A DNA stretch of 64,000 nt from Triplophysa rosa (taxonomy: Eukaryota; Chordata; Actinopteri; Cypriniformes; Nemacheilidae): positions 5,434,348-5,498,347 of the forward strand of contig NC_079905.1 of the NCBI RefSeq assembly GCF_024868665.1, read 5' to 3'. Below, one piece after another: positions 11,901 to 26,100 of the stretch. Position 1 is the stretch's first letter. Every line of letters begins with the position of its first letter. The position numbers and the translations under genes were made by a program. The notes beneath the pieces are model-generated. The model had not been told where the DNA came from. It worked only from the letters and a program-made list of their open reading frames with translations, and ran no database searches.

Positions 11901-14900
11901 TCATGTCCATCGTATGGACACAAAACCACAGAGACATTTCTCAAAATAACTTATTTTGTGCTACACAAAAAAAAGAGTCATATAGTTTTGAAGAATGGCC
12001 GAATTTTAGTGTAACCTATCTCTTTAAAGGTCCAGTGTATGAAATTTAGTGTCGTCTAGTGGTGAGGTTGCAAGCAACGGCTCACTCCAGCCCTCCCTTT
12101 CGAAGCACCACAGTGGTTAACGCAGGGCTAACATGTTGTCACATTTCTTCTTTGCCGAAGGAGATAACATATTTATGAAACGAGCAGTTTGTCAGTTTCG
12201 GGCTACTGTAGAAACAACATGACGAATTCCATGCAAGGGTACCCGCAGTGTACTATGTAGATAGAAAAAGCTCATTCTAAGGTGATAAAAACATAACACT
12301 TCGTTATGTAAGGTCTTTATACACCTCTGAAGACAAAGTTATGTAGACTATATTGCATTTCTGTCAATAGATCCTCCAAAAAAATATACATTTCTTTATT
12401 CTGCTAAACACAAAGGAAGATATTTGGAAGAATGTCAGTAACCAAACAGTTCTCCTGCCCCATTTACTGCCATAGTAGGAAAATAAATACTATGGGGGAT
12501 GAGATCTGAGAAGATATTCTTCCAAATATCTTCCCTTGTGATCAGCACAACAAATAAATCTATACAGATTTTGAACAATCTAAGGTTGAGTAAATGATGA
12601 CAGAATTTTTATTTTGAGTGAACTATTCCTTTAATAGAAGTAAAAAAGCTTGTTATCGTTATACATTTGTCGACCCTGTGCTTCACGTGAAGAGGGGGAT
12701 AGAATCAAGTAAAATCATTGCTGTCCATAGAAAACATTTCAGATCATTCACTTATGAAGAATTCTTTTGGCTTAGAATGAGCTTGGCATGTTGTTTTAGA
12801 AGGTCTCTAGGTTATGAAACGGAACTAAAAGGTTTCATTTATCTCCTCCACACCCCACACACATTCTTACTGGACGCATGGCATCAGCAGATGAATTGTT
12901 TTTAGAGTCGTACCTGTGAAGTGTGTATTATTGTGAAATTGCCCTTTTGAGAGATCTACTGGACTTAAGTGCATTCCATGATCCTAAAAGGAAAAAAGTG
13001 TCAATCTCTTTTCCGACCCGCCTCGTCGTATCTTTCCCTAACATCCTCCGAGCGGAGAGACCGTTTTCCTGGAGATGACAGTCGCTTTCCTTTCACACGC
13101 TGCTTGTGTTTCCACTCGGTGTGTGCATGCGTATGTTTGTCCGAATCTGTGCCAGCAGTCTCAGCCCTTCCTTCCTTCTTGCTATCGTTTCTGTTCTTTC
13201 CCACAATGCCCTGCCTTGAGCTTCTCTACACAAGGAAAAATACACTTTATTTATACACATTGGCATGCGCAAACACTTTAGAGGGATGATGTTTTGAATT
13301 GCAGCTTTGAATGTTGTGTTTTTATTTTTCGACTGAGTGACCTGACCTCGGGTGGTGTGATATCTTGTGATGTTCTGTTCTGTGCGCCGTGTTGTTTGGC
13401 GCTATTTCTGTCGTTTCATGTGAAGTGATCGCTTTATTTCGGAAAGTTCCCTCAGGAAAGCCTATTTGTTGGTTTTCTCTATTTTTTAATTTTATAGTCC
13501 AAAATGTACTTCTGGTTTTTAACTGGTAGAGCATTGTGCCTCTATGTACCGGCCTTAAAAGCGACGTTGAATAAAAGTATTTGCTAAATTCATAAATGTG
13601 AATGCACATTTGTTCATGCATACTTTGGTATACAAGACAATAGCCATCCTAACAACATGTAAAATAGATGTTAATGTGGGACTCAAAAACAGCGTTATGA
13701 ACATTAGTTGAAGCGTTTGAATGGACGCAGAAATTCATTGAGACTTTGGAAAAGTTTGAAACGTACACATGGGGTCAGAAGATTTTGGAACTTGGACATT
13801 GTTTGCAAACGTGGTCTTCCTCCCCTTGTGTGCGTTCGCCCTTGAGTAAATATAGAACATGTGAAAACAGGACGTGACTTTGGCCATGAGGTTGATCTTG
13901 AGGAGGCGCTAGATCCATTATCAAAACTTATAGGACATCCTGACTACGTGGCCTCTGATCCCTGATACTGTAGGTACTTCATGGTAAACAAAATGTTGTG
14001 TACTTCAAAGCAAATTAGGAAATTGCTTTAAGCTTATTTTTGGTATTCTGTACATATGGCGTATCAGAGAAGCGGATGCCGTAAATAAATGTATTTTTAC
14101 ACAATGATTTGTGAGACATGATATTTATGTCTCCTCCTATAACTCCTTCCTGGTGGAACATTCTTCCTAACTCAGTCCGGTCAACCACATCTCTCTCATT
14201 CAAAAAACTACTTAAAACTTACAGTATCTCTTCTGTGAATACTTGACAGGCAAATGAAAAAAAATCACTAAGCCTCTCTTTCTCTCAACATGTATTGTTC
14301 TGGCGTTTGTGGAAACTAGTAACTTGGTATTAGCACCTATTGTATTATTGCCCTTGTATGACATATCGCTTTATTGCTCCCTGAACTCTCTGTAAGTCGC
14401 TTTGGATAAAAGCGTCTGCGAAATGACTAAATGTAAATGTAAAGTGATATTCTTTTCTATTCTTTCTATTATTCTATTCTATGTTGTTTTCTCTCTTTCA
14501 TTGTGTTTTTGACTTTTCCTTCTCTATTTCATCAGCTACACAATCTTGACAAAAGCATTTAAGGCAACACAGATCTAGAGGCGTGCTATTGACATAGCTG
14601 GGCATCATTTTGGAAATGACATTATAACTGAAGAACGCTGTCGATGGGTTTTTCACACAAACGGTTTCTTCATGCTGTCATGAGGGATTGTCTGACCCTT
14701 AGTGACCGGCGGGCATCAGACAGCGGTGCCCGGGTGATAGGGGGCATTTCATGGGCACAGTGCACACATTGCTCAATGTAGTCAATGGTCCGTGGGAAAA
14801 TGGAAATGAAATGAATGTTGTTGTTTTGTGTAATGCTGACAGTGTGCTTGTGATCTTGGTCGATATGCGTGACAAGTCTGAAATCTTTTGTCATTTCTGG

Positions 14901-17900
14901 TGCAGGTTTTGCATTGCGCAGATTAATTCCTTTATGCGCATGTATGCGTGTGTTTATCCGAGTGTCTTTGTATTTATACTGGCATGGCTTTCAGACTAGA
15001 GAAGATTACACTGCGCTTACGTCTGCAGCTGAAATCTTTCTTGCTCAAATACATAGCAGACCAAACGTGTAGGGTTTTTCGACTGGCGAAAGCATTTGTC
15101 ATTGCATTTGAATGTTTTTACAGTCCTGTAGAAGCCTCAGGGTGGGTTTTGTCAGGTTATGAAATACTTTATGTACTATTATTTAGGAGTATTTGCAACT
15201 CTCCAGTGACTCCAAAAACTATTTGGATATTTAAGTTATAATTGTGTTATATGATGCAGTATATGAATTGATTACATGTTTATTTTGCCGTTTGATGTTT
15301 TTATTTAGTTCTTCAAGCTTTCTATTTTAAATGTGGCTTAGCTCTTCAAATACAAAATAACATCAGGAACATGCATTAAAGGGATAGTTCACACAAAAAT
15401 CATGCTTATGTCATTCCTACATATATGTATGACTTTCTTTCTTCTGCAGAACACAAAAAAAGATATTTTGAAGAACGTTAGTAACCAATGAACATCGGCC
15501 CTTATTGACTTCCATTTTATGGACACAAAACCACTGAGACACTTCTAAAAATATCTTCCTTTGTGTTCCACAGAAAGGAAAGTCATTTACAGGGAGATGA
15601 TAAAATGATGGCAGCATTTTATTTTTGCATGAACTATCCCTTTAGGAATTAGCATTTTAATGTCATATCCACTTTAAACATATGTAACTTTTCCAACTCG
15701 AATTTTACTCCATCCTTTATCATATTTTTTCTTTTGGTACCTGTGTGCCAAGTAGCGCATTCTGCGCACGAGCGATCCGTCTCTGATAAATTTCAGGCGC
15801 TGAACCTCTCGTGACCTCCTCTGGATTCTCCGAGCGAGAGATTAATGGCGGAGGGCCAGAAGCAGCACCGCGGGGGGGTGCGTGTCTGTGAGCTTGTGTA
15901 CAGTGACACCTGGGGCCCTAAAGAGTCTCGTAAAATCAAACAATAAAATGACAAGTGATTGAGTGCTAACACAGACACGTCTGCGCGTGAGAGAGAGCTG
16001 GTAACACCTAAACGTGTTTGTTGAACTAGTTCTTTGTTTTCACTCTGTCTGGATTGCAACGTTTTTGGATCACACGCATAGCAACAAATCAAAACAGTAC
16101 AGCGTCGCTTCATGGCGTGTATCAGATATTTAGACGTACATATACATACACGCTGAGACAGAACGGAATGTTCAGACCGTTGGCTTAGGTTATTACTTGA
16201 GAATGATGATATCACATGACTGATCTGTTACGCTACCCTACTGTATATCTGCCTTATTCAGCGTGTGTTTATTATCACTGCGACACCCTCCGTTCTCATT
16301 GCGGGCTTTAAACATGAAGGGAGTTTTTCTTTTTGTTGGCAGGCTTGGGAGATGTTTATGATGTTAACGTTTGTGGTTTTATTGCTGTTGTTATTATGTG
16401 GCATTAGGCACATTTGTATGAACTTTTCATAGGGTGATATTTATACAGTGATGTATATGTACTACTTGATGTACTTGACCATGAATGGAGAAAACGAATG
16501 GCAACTTTTGAAGAGAGTAAAATACTGCTGAGATCAGCTTATGGATCCTTGCCAACTAGGAAAAAAGTTAAATGCGTTATTCATGGATGTGAAGATTAAT
16601 TTATATTATAGAGACATATAATGTATAGTACTTATGGTTTTGGAGTAGTGTGGGATCCAAGCTTGTAACAAAAAAATAAATAAAAGCGTACTTGGTTAAA
16701 GGTCCAGTGTATGATATTTAGTGGCATCTAGTGGTGAAGATGCGAACTGCAAATTCCGAAATGGCTCATTCTAATGTAATAAAAACATAACGCTTCATTA
16801 CGTAAGGTCTTTATACACCTCCGAAGACATAGTTATGTATATTATATTTCTGTCAATAGATCCTCCAAAAAAAATTACACATTGGACCTTTAAATGTAAT
16901 GGTGAAAGTCAATGATTTTAGATTAGATCAGACAGCAGGCAGGTTTATATGTCATGCATGGATCGTGATGATCTGATATTGCTGTTTTTGAGTCTCGCAT
17001 CATCTGTGCTGCAGGGGGTTTGTTCCTGTAATTAGTGAACTGTAAGTCATTATGGATGAGAATGTTACCTAAATGACAAGTTAGCAGAGAAACTCATTTA
17101 GGCCCCGTCCCATATGCCGCACTTAATGTGGTCCTGCGAGTTCATTTGTGCACGTCTGTGAAGGACAAATCTGGCGAGCGTCTCATTTATCTTTGATTCA
17201 GAAGGGTGCTCGTGTGTACGACGTGTCCTCCATGCGTACTTTGAACGCAGCTGTGAAAAGACACATTTGTCAAACTGCCCCAGCGTATTACAGTGACAGT
17301 GTAGTATACATAACCTTTTTTTTGAGTAGTAGGACTTCTTTAGATCAAATATATATATGTATATAATACATTTAATACTGTAGATTTAGTTTGTAATATT
17401 TACCGTTTAATACCAAGTTCTGGATTTTTTTTTCTGTATTTCTGCTCCTTCGAGTCAATCAACATATTTAAAGTTTAATGTTTGACACTTATGATAGACT
17501 GGCTCTGGGCGGCATAAGACAGCAACACTTGTTGCCTGATAGGAATTTTTCTCTTTATTTCTGTCTGTTTTTCACGGTCTCTCTCATTGTATATGTAAGA
17601 GGACAATAGAGATGATTAAACTACAGTAAACACATCTCTCATACATCCTCTGGGGTCATATCCTGTTTCCAAAGTATTCCTTGTGGTATGATCTAGAAAT
17701 TCTCTTTGCCACATAACCTAACATGCATTGTTCATATGAATTTAATGTTTGTCTGGCTGGTATTTTAGGCAGCGACCGGTTTCCTTGTGTTTGCACAAAC
17801 CATTTGTCTTGTTCTGCGTATTTGCTGTATCCACATTTTGCGCCTGTCATAAACTCGCCCTAGATGAGAAGGATTTCCAAGAAGACGCCTTTCCCAGTTG

Positions 17901-20900
17901 TGTATGTATGGGTGTGCACCTTTTAGTTTCTATTTGCACACTGTAAATGTCTATAGAAGTCTGTGTTTGTTAAATTGTTTACCCACCTATATAATTTCAT
18001 ATCATAGACAATATAAACACATTTCTTTGTAATTTTTTGCTATTTATAGGTGTACCTTAAAGGGATAGTTCACCTAAAACGGAAAATTCTGTCATCATTT
18101 ACACATTTTAAATATGACTTTCTTTCTTCTGCAGAACACAAAAGAAGATATTTTATAGAATGTTGCTAACCGGACAATGGCAGTACCCATTGACTTGCAT
18201 TGGTTTTGTGTCCATACAATAGAAGTGAAGGGTACCTCTGTTGTTTGGTTACCAACATTCTTCAAAATATATTTTGTGCTCTTTAGAAGAAAGTCATACA
18301 GGTTTAAAATATCAAGAGAGTGAGTAAATAATGATAACTACATTTATTTTTTTGGGTGAACATCCCCTTTAAATACTGTACATTTAAAGGTCACGTTTAC
18401 TGTCAATTAATGCATGTTTGATATAAAGCTTTTAACAATAGAGAATGTTATAAATGAGCTTTTCTGGGTGTGTAGTCTGAAGTCTTAAGGCCTGTTCACA
18501 CCAATGATGAACTTTAATAACTATACTTTTAAAAACTGTTTACATTTCGGAGATTAGCAGAGTCCACACCACAACTGTAAACTGTGATGCACATACTGGG
18601 TATAAACATTATAGGACTCGTGCCATGAGATAATTATTTTTTTAAATCTGGCACCTGAGTCATTATGCGCGTGAGAACCACTTTGTATTCTTAGTTCACA
18701 CAGTCACAAAAACATGCCCTCCTTTCTGCAGCATCACTGCCAAAACCCTTTTCCCAGGTGACCCGTGAAAGGTTTGCTCTGTGAAATGAGACCCCACCGC
18801 AGGAGAGTTGGATATGTCTGCGTGTGGAGCCCGTCCCCTCCCTAGTGTACAGTCGGCACCAGTTTGCTTCAGTTTATGTGACGGACCCCAAGGAGACGCT
18901 ACAAAATACCCACACCCTCTCACACACTTATCAGTCAGCTGACTGCAACACAACCCCCCCGCCCCCCCGAGATGACATCACCCAACATTACTAAAAACAT
19001 CAGCATGAGAAAATAATCTTTCTCCGCTTTAGAAATCTGGGATTTTTTCATTTGGAACATTAAAAAATTCGTACTTTACTGTATGATGAAAATTAAAGAA
19101 ACGATTATTATTTTCAAAATTTTAGTTAGCCTATCTAATCAAACGAATGTGATTCTGTGAGTTTATCCAATTTAACGCCATGTTCACCAAAGCTCAGATC
19201 TCCAGTATGGTGCACATGAAGCTTCTTGGAACATTTGCACAATTTGCAAAATTTGATCATTATGTTGATAAACTTGTGGGAATTTCTTCTTGCCAATATT
19301 CTTGTTTATTGTTTTCATTCCAGGAAACATTTCTCGTTCACGTTTTTAGTGCTTGAGCTTAGCTGGGTTCAAATATATAAAATGATTTACCTCTCCAATA
19401 CTGAAATTCGCTTTTAAGGATAATTGCAATGTATTTTCTTCGTTCCTGGTTTGTTTCCACTCGCTGATAAGCCGTCAAATATGTCACGCTGCACAAACCT
19501 GTCTCTGTATCTCACACAAACATGAAACCTGAAACGTTCACAGCTGTCAGTAAAGTGCGTCCCTTGAGATCTCTTTACAAAGGTGCGTGCATGAGCTCCT
19601 GCCTTATATTTTTGCCTGAAGTGTGCAAATGTGGATTTTTACGGCGCGTTTGTGATGTAATTGAAAGGCAGGGTCGTTCAGAGTTCAGTACCGCGGGTGG
19701 TAATACACGTACGTGTGTGTGTGGTTGTGTGTGTCGGGGTGGCATGGGACTGAAATTGAATTAGGCTGATCACTGCAGACAGCACTGTTTACAAATGAAA
19801 GTTTTCCAGACAGTTGGATGGGATTCATAGTCTCTTTTACTGTAACTGTAGCTTTGACAATGTTTTATCACTGTAAATTATAAAATTTTTAGAACAATAT
19901 TTCCATTGGTTTAGGAATCATAATTTTGCATAACTTCTGAGTTCTAAGCAACTGACAATAATGTGTGTATATCATAATGGAACGCAATATGTCCAAGCTG
20001 TTGAATGTAGGTGGACCCTACAATAAAAATGTAGTCATCATTTATTCACCCTCATGTCAGTCAAAACCTGTATATGGCTCTTTCTTCTGTGGAACACAAA
20101 ACATATTGTGAGAAATGTCTGTGTGGCTTTGTGTCCATATGATGGAAGTCAATAAGGGCCAATGTTGTTAGGTTACCAACGTTCTTCAAAATATCTTCTT
20201 TTGTGCTCTGCAGAAGAAAGAAAGTCATTCAGGTTTGAATTGACTTGACGATGAGTAAATAAAGGAGGAATTTTTATTTTTAGGTAAACTATCCCTTTAA
20301 ATGGCACTTTTACCCACACATATGCATACTGTATGTGTCTGTGTGCCTGCGAGCGTGTCCAACTTATTTTTTTTTGTAGTGGCCTATGCTCACATACACA
20401 CGTACACATGCATATGGTCAGAAGCAGTGTCTATGAAACCAGTGCTGGTGTTGATTAGTGTTGATTATGACACAGCGTTGCGTTACTTGCATTCCCCTTT
20501 ACTCGCTCACAGAAACGCTGAGCGATGCCAAACACAACATTTGATTCACATTTTTTTACCATTAAATCCCACTATTTTTATTACAGCAGAGAACCACTGG
20601 CGGCATATAATATTTTCAGTCTGAGATTTTATATAAAATGCTGTAGTTTGTGATACCAGTTAAAACAACTGTATAGTGAATATCTACACTTTTTAAAAGA
20701 ATGTGTTAAATAATAAAAATAAAAAAAAATGTGACATGCTAGTTGCTTTATTTACTCTCCCTCAAGTTGTTCCAAATCTGTATACATTTTATTTTTGTTC
20801 TGATGAACACAGAGAAAGATATTTGGAAGAATGCTTGTAGCCAAACAGTTCTTGAACACCATTGACTACCATAGTAGGAAAATGGCTTTCTAAACGTATT

Positions 20901-23073
20901 TGTTCTGTTGAACACAAACGAAGATACTTTGAAGAACGTAGGAAACCAAACAGTTCTGGGGCACTTTTTACAACAATTGTAATTTTTCCTACTATGGTGG
21001 TCAAGAACTGTGTTTCTCTATCTATATATGTGTCTCTATAACTATTTACTCAACTTTTTATCTGTATGTATTGTCACAGCACTGATGTATTGTAGCAGAC
21101 GTACATTATGTAAATATTGGTCCTCTACTGTAACCTATATATTCCAGGCTTTGCTAACCTCACCCCCTATAGACAAACAGAGAACAATGCTTGAACAACC
21201 CTCAATTGACTCCAGGCAAACACTTTGTTACCGTGTGACCCTCAGAATGTTTAGAAAGCTTTATTGAACATTTAACAATCTTCCCATGTGACCAGCCGAG
21301 GCGGGACATAACAGTTCAGAGCAAACAGACACATGACTATGAGGATGCATTCGAACAACATTGAGTAAATACTCAGACGTCATGAAGCTTAAAGGGAGTT
21401 TGGACTCGAGACGCAGTATAGGGTGAAACTCAAGTGTTTGCATTGCAAACCATTGTATTTCCACTGTTTTAATAGTGTGGCCAAATGCTAAACCAGAATT
21501 TTGTCTTTTTTACACTATCGAGTCCATTATGTTGTTTTCTTTATATATAAGATCTGATTTATATATTATTTCTTAAAGAATGCATGCACAGAGCTCAAAC
21601 ACTTTGTCAATGTAAGGTACGATGTTCAGTATGACAGAAGAAGAAAAATGACTTTTCCTGGCGTTGTGGGAGAAGGGATTTTACTGGGATTTGGCCTCTG
21701 TTGCGTGTTGATGAAACAGTCTTCGGGTTGTGATATGCTGAGGTTTGAGAAAGAGAGGAAAAGATTTTCTGTGGCTGTGGAGTTCAAAGGCAAACGTCGG
21801 GGGAGAAACAGGAGTGAAACAGAATGAGAACAAAATCCCACTGTGTGTGTGTGCGTGTTGTGAGAATTGGATGTGAGACTCAGTCTCAAGGCTTTCTGGG
21901 AACCAGAGAATTTAAAACTTTGACAGAACCAAAGTTTGGTGTGGGGTAGAAAGTAAGAGTGATTATTAGACCTAGTTCATACATCCTGCATGTGTGACGA
22001 TGCATTCTGTGTAAAAATCATTTCTTTTATAATTTTTTTACAATGAATTAAATTAGAAAACATCTTGGGAGCACGCCATTAAGAAATATTATGAATTTTA
22101 TGCCCATATCATCTCATTTACATCAGGAGGGAGGTTTACAGTACATTTACATATGGATAGTTGATAAATATACCGTGCATGTTTCTGATGGTGTGACACA
22201 TAAACAATATAAAATAATATATTATTAAATATGTATAAAATAGCATAGGAGAGATTTATCTTCATTGTTAGTTTTCCTACACTTTTGCTGTCACACCATA
22301 GGACATGTACGGCTTATTTGTCAACCCATATCTGAAAGATCCAGTGTCTGAAATGAAGCAACAACATCTAGTGGTCAGGTTACGAATTGCAACCAACGGC
22401 TCACTCCACCCCTCGCTTCCGAAGCACTACGGTGGCTGACACGGAACTAAGATGTCATCTGGTTTTTGCTTCTTTGCTGGAGGAGATAACGTATTTACGA
22501 ACTGCGCTCTGTTGAGCAGTTTGTCCGTTTAGGGCCACTGTAGCAATAACATGGCGAATTCCATGTAAGAGATAGAAATAGCTCATTTTAAGGTAATAAA
22601 AACATAACGCTTTATTATGTAAGGCTTTATACACCTCTGAAGATATAGTTATTATATTGCATTTCTGTCAATAGATCCTCCAAAAAATCTCACACAGCAC
22701 CTTTAAATTGTCTGGATTCAGTCAGATTTGAATAAAAACCCGTTTATCTAACTTTTTTAGTATTAGTTTCAGTTTTAGCTTCAGAAAGATGATTTAGTAG
22801 TAATAAGGGTCACAGTGCTTTTGTGAATCTTTTTAAGTGTGTTGAAAGTTTGAGTGTTGTTTCTGGGGTGCAGCGCTACTCTAGTTTGCGTGTGCAGTGT
22901 AAATTCTGCAACTTGTTATTACGGGCATCATAACTTATATATTATTTGGGCGATGCCTCAAAATGAAATATCAGCAGATACTGTGTGTTATTCCATCACT
23001 ACCTAGTAAAAATAAATATGCTTTACTAAGAAAGGTCTCAAACTCAAAGTATGAATTTTCATGACAAATGGAA

Positions 23074-23152
<79 letters not shown>

Positions 23153-26100
23153 CAGCAACCCATTCTGAGCTTCTCATCCTCTCCTCCTCTTCTCTCCTCC
23201 TACCCTTCCCCTTCCTTTTTCACACTCTCTGCGTGAGCGAGAGAGATCACTTCAGAGTGAAAATGCCATCGTGTTCGTTGGACTGTTGCTTGTATCAGGC
23301 AGGAGAGGTAAGAGTGACAGCGGCTACTTTTCATAGACTGACACTCCACAAACAGAGATGATTGATAGTTCGCTTTCAGGAATGTGCGTTTAAAAAACGC
23401 ATATATTGTAGATGACTTGGATAGGTTCTTCAAGTTGTAAGAAAGTATGTGCATTGCAGTTGAGTTTAACACAGTGCTTACGTGAATGAGTTTGTGTGCG
23501 TTTAGAAGCGTGTATTGTGAAATGTCCTGCACATTTGTATTTTTAATTTTCTGGATGTTTCTGTGTTGTGCACATGTACATAGTAAGAATGAAAAAAATC
23601 TTTCTCTGAATTCCTTTTCTGTTTCTGGGCTGCTGGCATTTATGTGAATTCACCCCCCTGACATCCTCATGTGCGTTGCATGTTTGAGCCAGGTTTATGA
23701 GCGCCACACTCCATCTAAACACTGATAATCCGTGCGAATACTTTGAAAAAACGTGAAAATGCATTAAAATATTAATTCACAGTTGTGCATCTCTTTTAGC
23801 CATGTCTAACTGAAATTGTGTGTACTTTTCATATCTCTCAGTAGGAATCACCTGTCCTCTGTTTACAATTTCTGACAGACGGTCTCACAATTTTATGTGT
23901 CCATACAACCTGTACAACGTCTTTTCTCATCTTGAGCATTGTGTAAAGTGCATCTCTAATTGCATAACAAATTACAACGTGAGAACATTGCCCTCAAGTT
24001 GTGCGTGCGTTTCACAGATCATCAAGGTTTACAGCGAGGATGGCGTGGGAAAAGTCGTGGAGGTTCCCGCCAACATGACAGCCAGAGACGTGTGCCAGTT
24101 CCTGGTCTACAAGAACCACTGCCTGGATGACAACTGCTGGTCCTTAGTGGAGCATCATGCCGCGCTCGGTTTGGGTAAGCAAATATGTGTGAAGGTTCTT
24201 GTACGCGTCCGTTCGGTACACACCCAGTCTTGGAGGACACGCTGTTCTGTCTGGGGACGCTGGGTTCCCTGCGCTCTGCACTCCCTTAACAGGAAATCAC
24301 CTTTCAGCGAGCCCAGACTCTTAAACACACACACTATACACAAACACACTTGTGCTCTTATTAAGGCTTACTGTAAAGCTCGAACACTACGGGATACTGA
24401 ACGCACGGCTGCACGTACGCACAGTTTTCATAAAAAATGTGCAACAGGTTGTAAAAAATTGCAATGCACTGTAGCCTCGGGCTTGATTTAGTACTGCAGA
24501 TTTAAAACAGAAGAATTGTGTTATATTCAGATGCTTTTATAGATAAGATTGAGGCGCTGCAAAGATCTAGTTCTTAATCTCACTGGCAATCAATGAGGAC
24601 ACGTGTGACTGCCTATTTCTCAGGCAGATTACAGATTAACCCCTGCCTAAATCATACTAAACAGATTGTACTCTAACTGACCTTTAGAGATTCACCGATT
24701 GCTCTGTGATAAAAGGCTTTTTGACGCCCTACTAAAGTAACCTGTGACGTTACAATTCGCAACGTGCATTTGCATAGATACCATTTCCCCGCAAAGTATG
24801 ATGTCATGTGACGAAGTGTGGTTTTTTTAGTCAGCTGATGTGTGATTCGATCTCTAAAGAGGCTGATCATAATGTGGTTTAGTCGTACTCTGTGTGTTCC
24901 CCTAATACTTTGGACCGGCAACTTAACGGTAACCTTCTAGAAACGTTGCTGTTACGTAAACCATTAGCGGCGAGGCTCTGCTGAGTTTGCTGCCATCAGT
25001 CCTTAGTGCAATCAAGCTAAATACATGACCTCATCCCCCTGCAATGCCTCCCTCGCTTTACTCTTTCAGAGTCGTGCTCTCTCTCCTTCTCTAAGCATAA
25101 GAAAGAGAGAATAGATTAGTGGATGAGAGGTCAGATACACAACAAATACATTAGTTGGGGTTTTGAGTGCTTCCTAAAATACATGGACATTACGGTATAT
25201 AGGGTTCATTTAGATCATTTTAGGATCACATAAATGAATCACAAATTGATATCGGGCATTATAAGATGTTTTAGTCCACTTTATGCTTTACATTCTAATG
25301 TGATGCTTTTGCTAAATTCTGTTTAATTCCATTAGTATTAAAACCATTATATATGTTACAAAGCAATTTAGGGCTGCACGATAATTTATCGCGATACCAC
25401 GAAATCCTATTGTAATCGAGCTGGCTGCGATATGCAATGTGTCGATATTTTTTTAATGCGTAGCTTGTCCGTGAAGCACGTCTCTGGGATCAGTAGGAAA
25501 TGCTGCTGATCTAAAAGCAGTCGCTTATAATGTGCATTTGAAAAAGCAATACCCGTCAAACATGATCATTATAAATATACTTTATTATCATAAAAATACC
25601 CGATGAGGCTTGAATAACAGTGATAAAAAGATGTCCATAGGCATAGATTCTAGAACGTGTTATGGTCTTCTTCTGCAGTGCGTATTTGGAGTTTCCGCAC
25701 GAGAGCGCCCTCTGGCTTTCGGATGCAGCAGCATTTTCCCGTACTTCACTCAAAAGCTGTGCATAAATCACGTAACATTGATCGTCGGTTTATCGTGACA
25801 GCCCTATGTAAATGTAAATGTGTTTATGTATTAAATGATTTGTAATAGACAAATTGTGTCGGCTTGTCACACTTAGTTAGGACACTCTAAGCCGTTTGTC
25901 TTGATTTCTGTGTAGAGAGGTGTCTGGAGGACCATGAACAGGTGGTCCAGGTCCAATCCTGCATGTCCCCAGAGAGCAAGTTCCTCTTCAGGAAGAATTA
26001 CGCCAAGTACGAGTTCTTCAGAAACCCACTGGTGAGTCCCACCGCGTGCGACTGTATGTATTTCCCCAGCCGCAGTCATTACATTCAGCCCACCCATGTC

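Larger units (their letters stand above)
11229..24017. other. Large grb10 intron C (12.8 kb)
   Basis: No exon of the main transcript is recognised. The intron is packed with mobile elements, listed separately, and contains an L2-like 3' tail near 14100-14440, a CT microsatellite near 23076-23149 and a possible alternative first exon at 23263-23307. The rest is unassigned. Confidence 0.7.

Noticed and set aside
15793..16215. 140-codon minus-strand frame in grb10 intron C
   Set aside because: No recognisable domain, intronic, no splice or promoter context. Treated as chance.
23151..23307. Internal grb10 exon starting after TCTCATTTCAG
   Set aside because: At 152 nt it would shift the frame between exon C (phase 0) and the RA exon (phase 0). 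The acceptor-like sequence is a by-product of the CT tract.
23068..23361. 97-codon Ser-Leu-rich frame and its Arg-Glu-rich antisense frame
   Set aside because: Produced by the CT microsatellite. Only the last 15 codons before the donor are considered, as a separate candidate.
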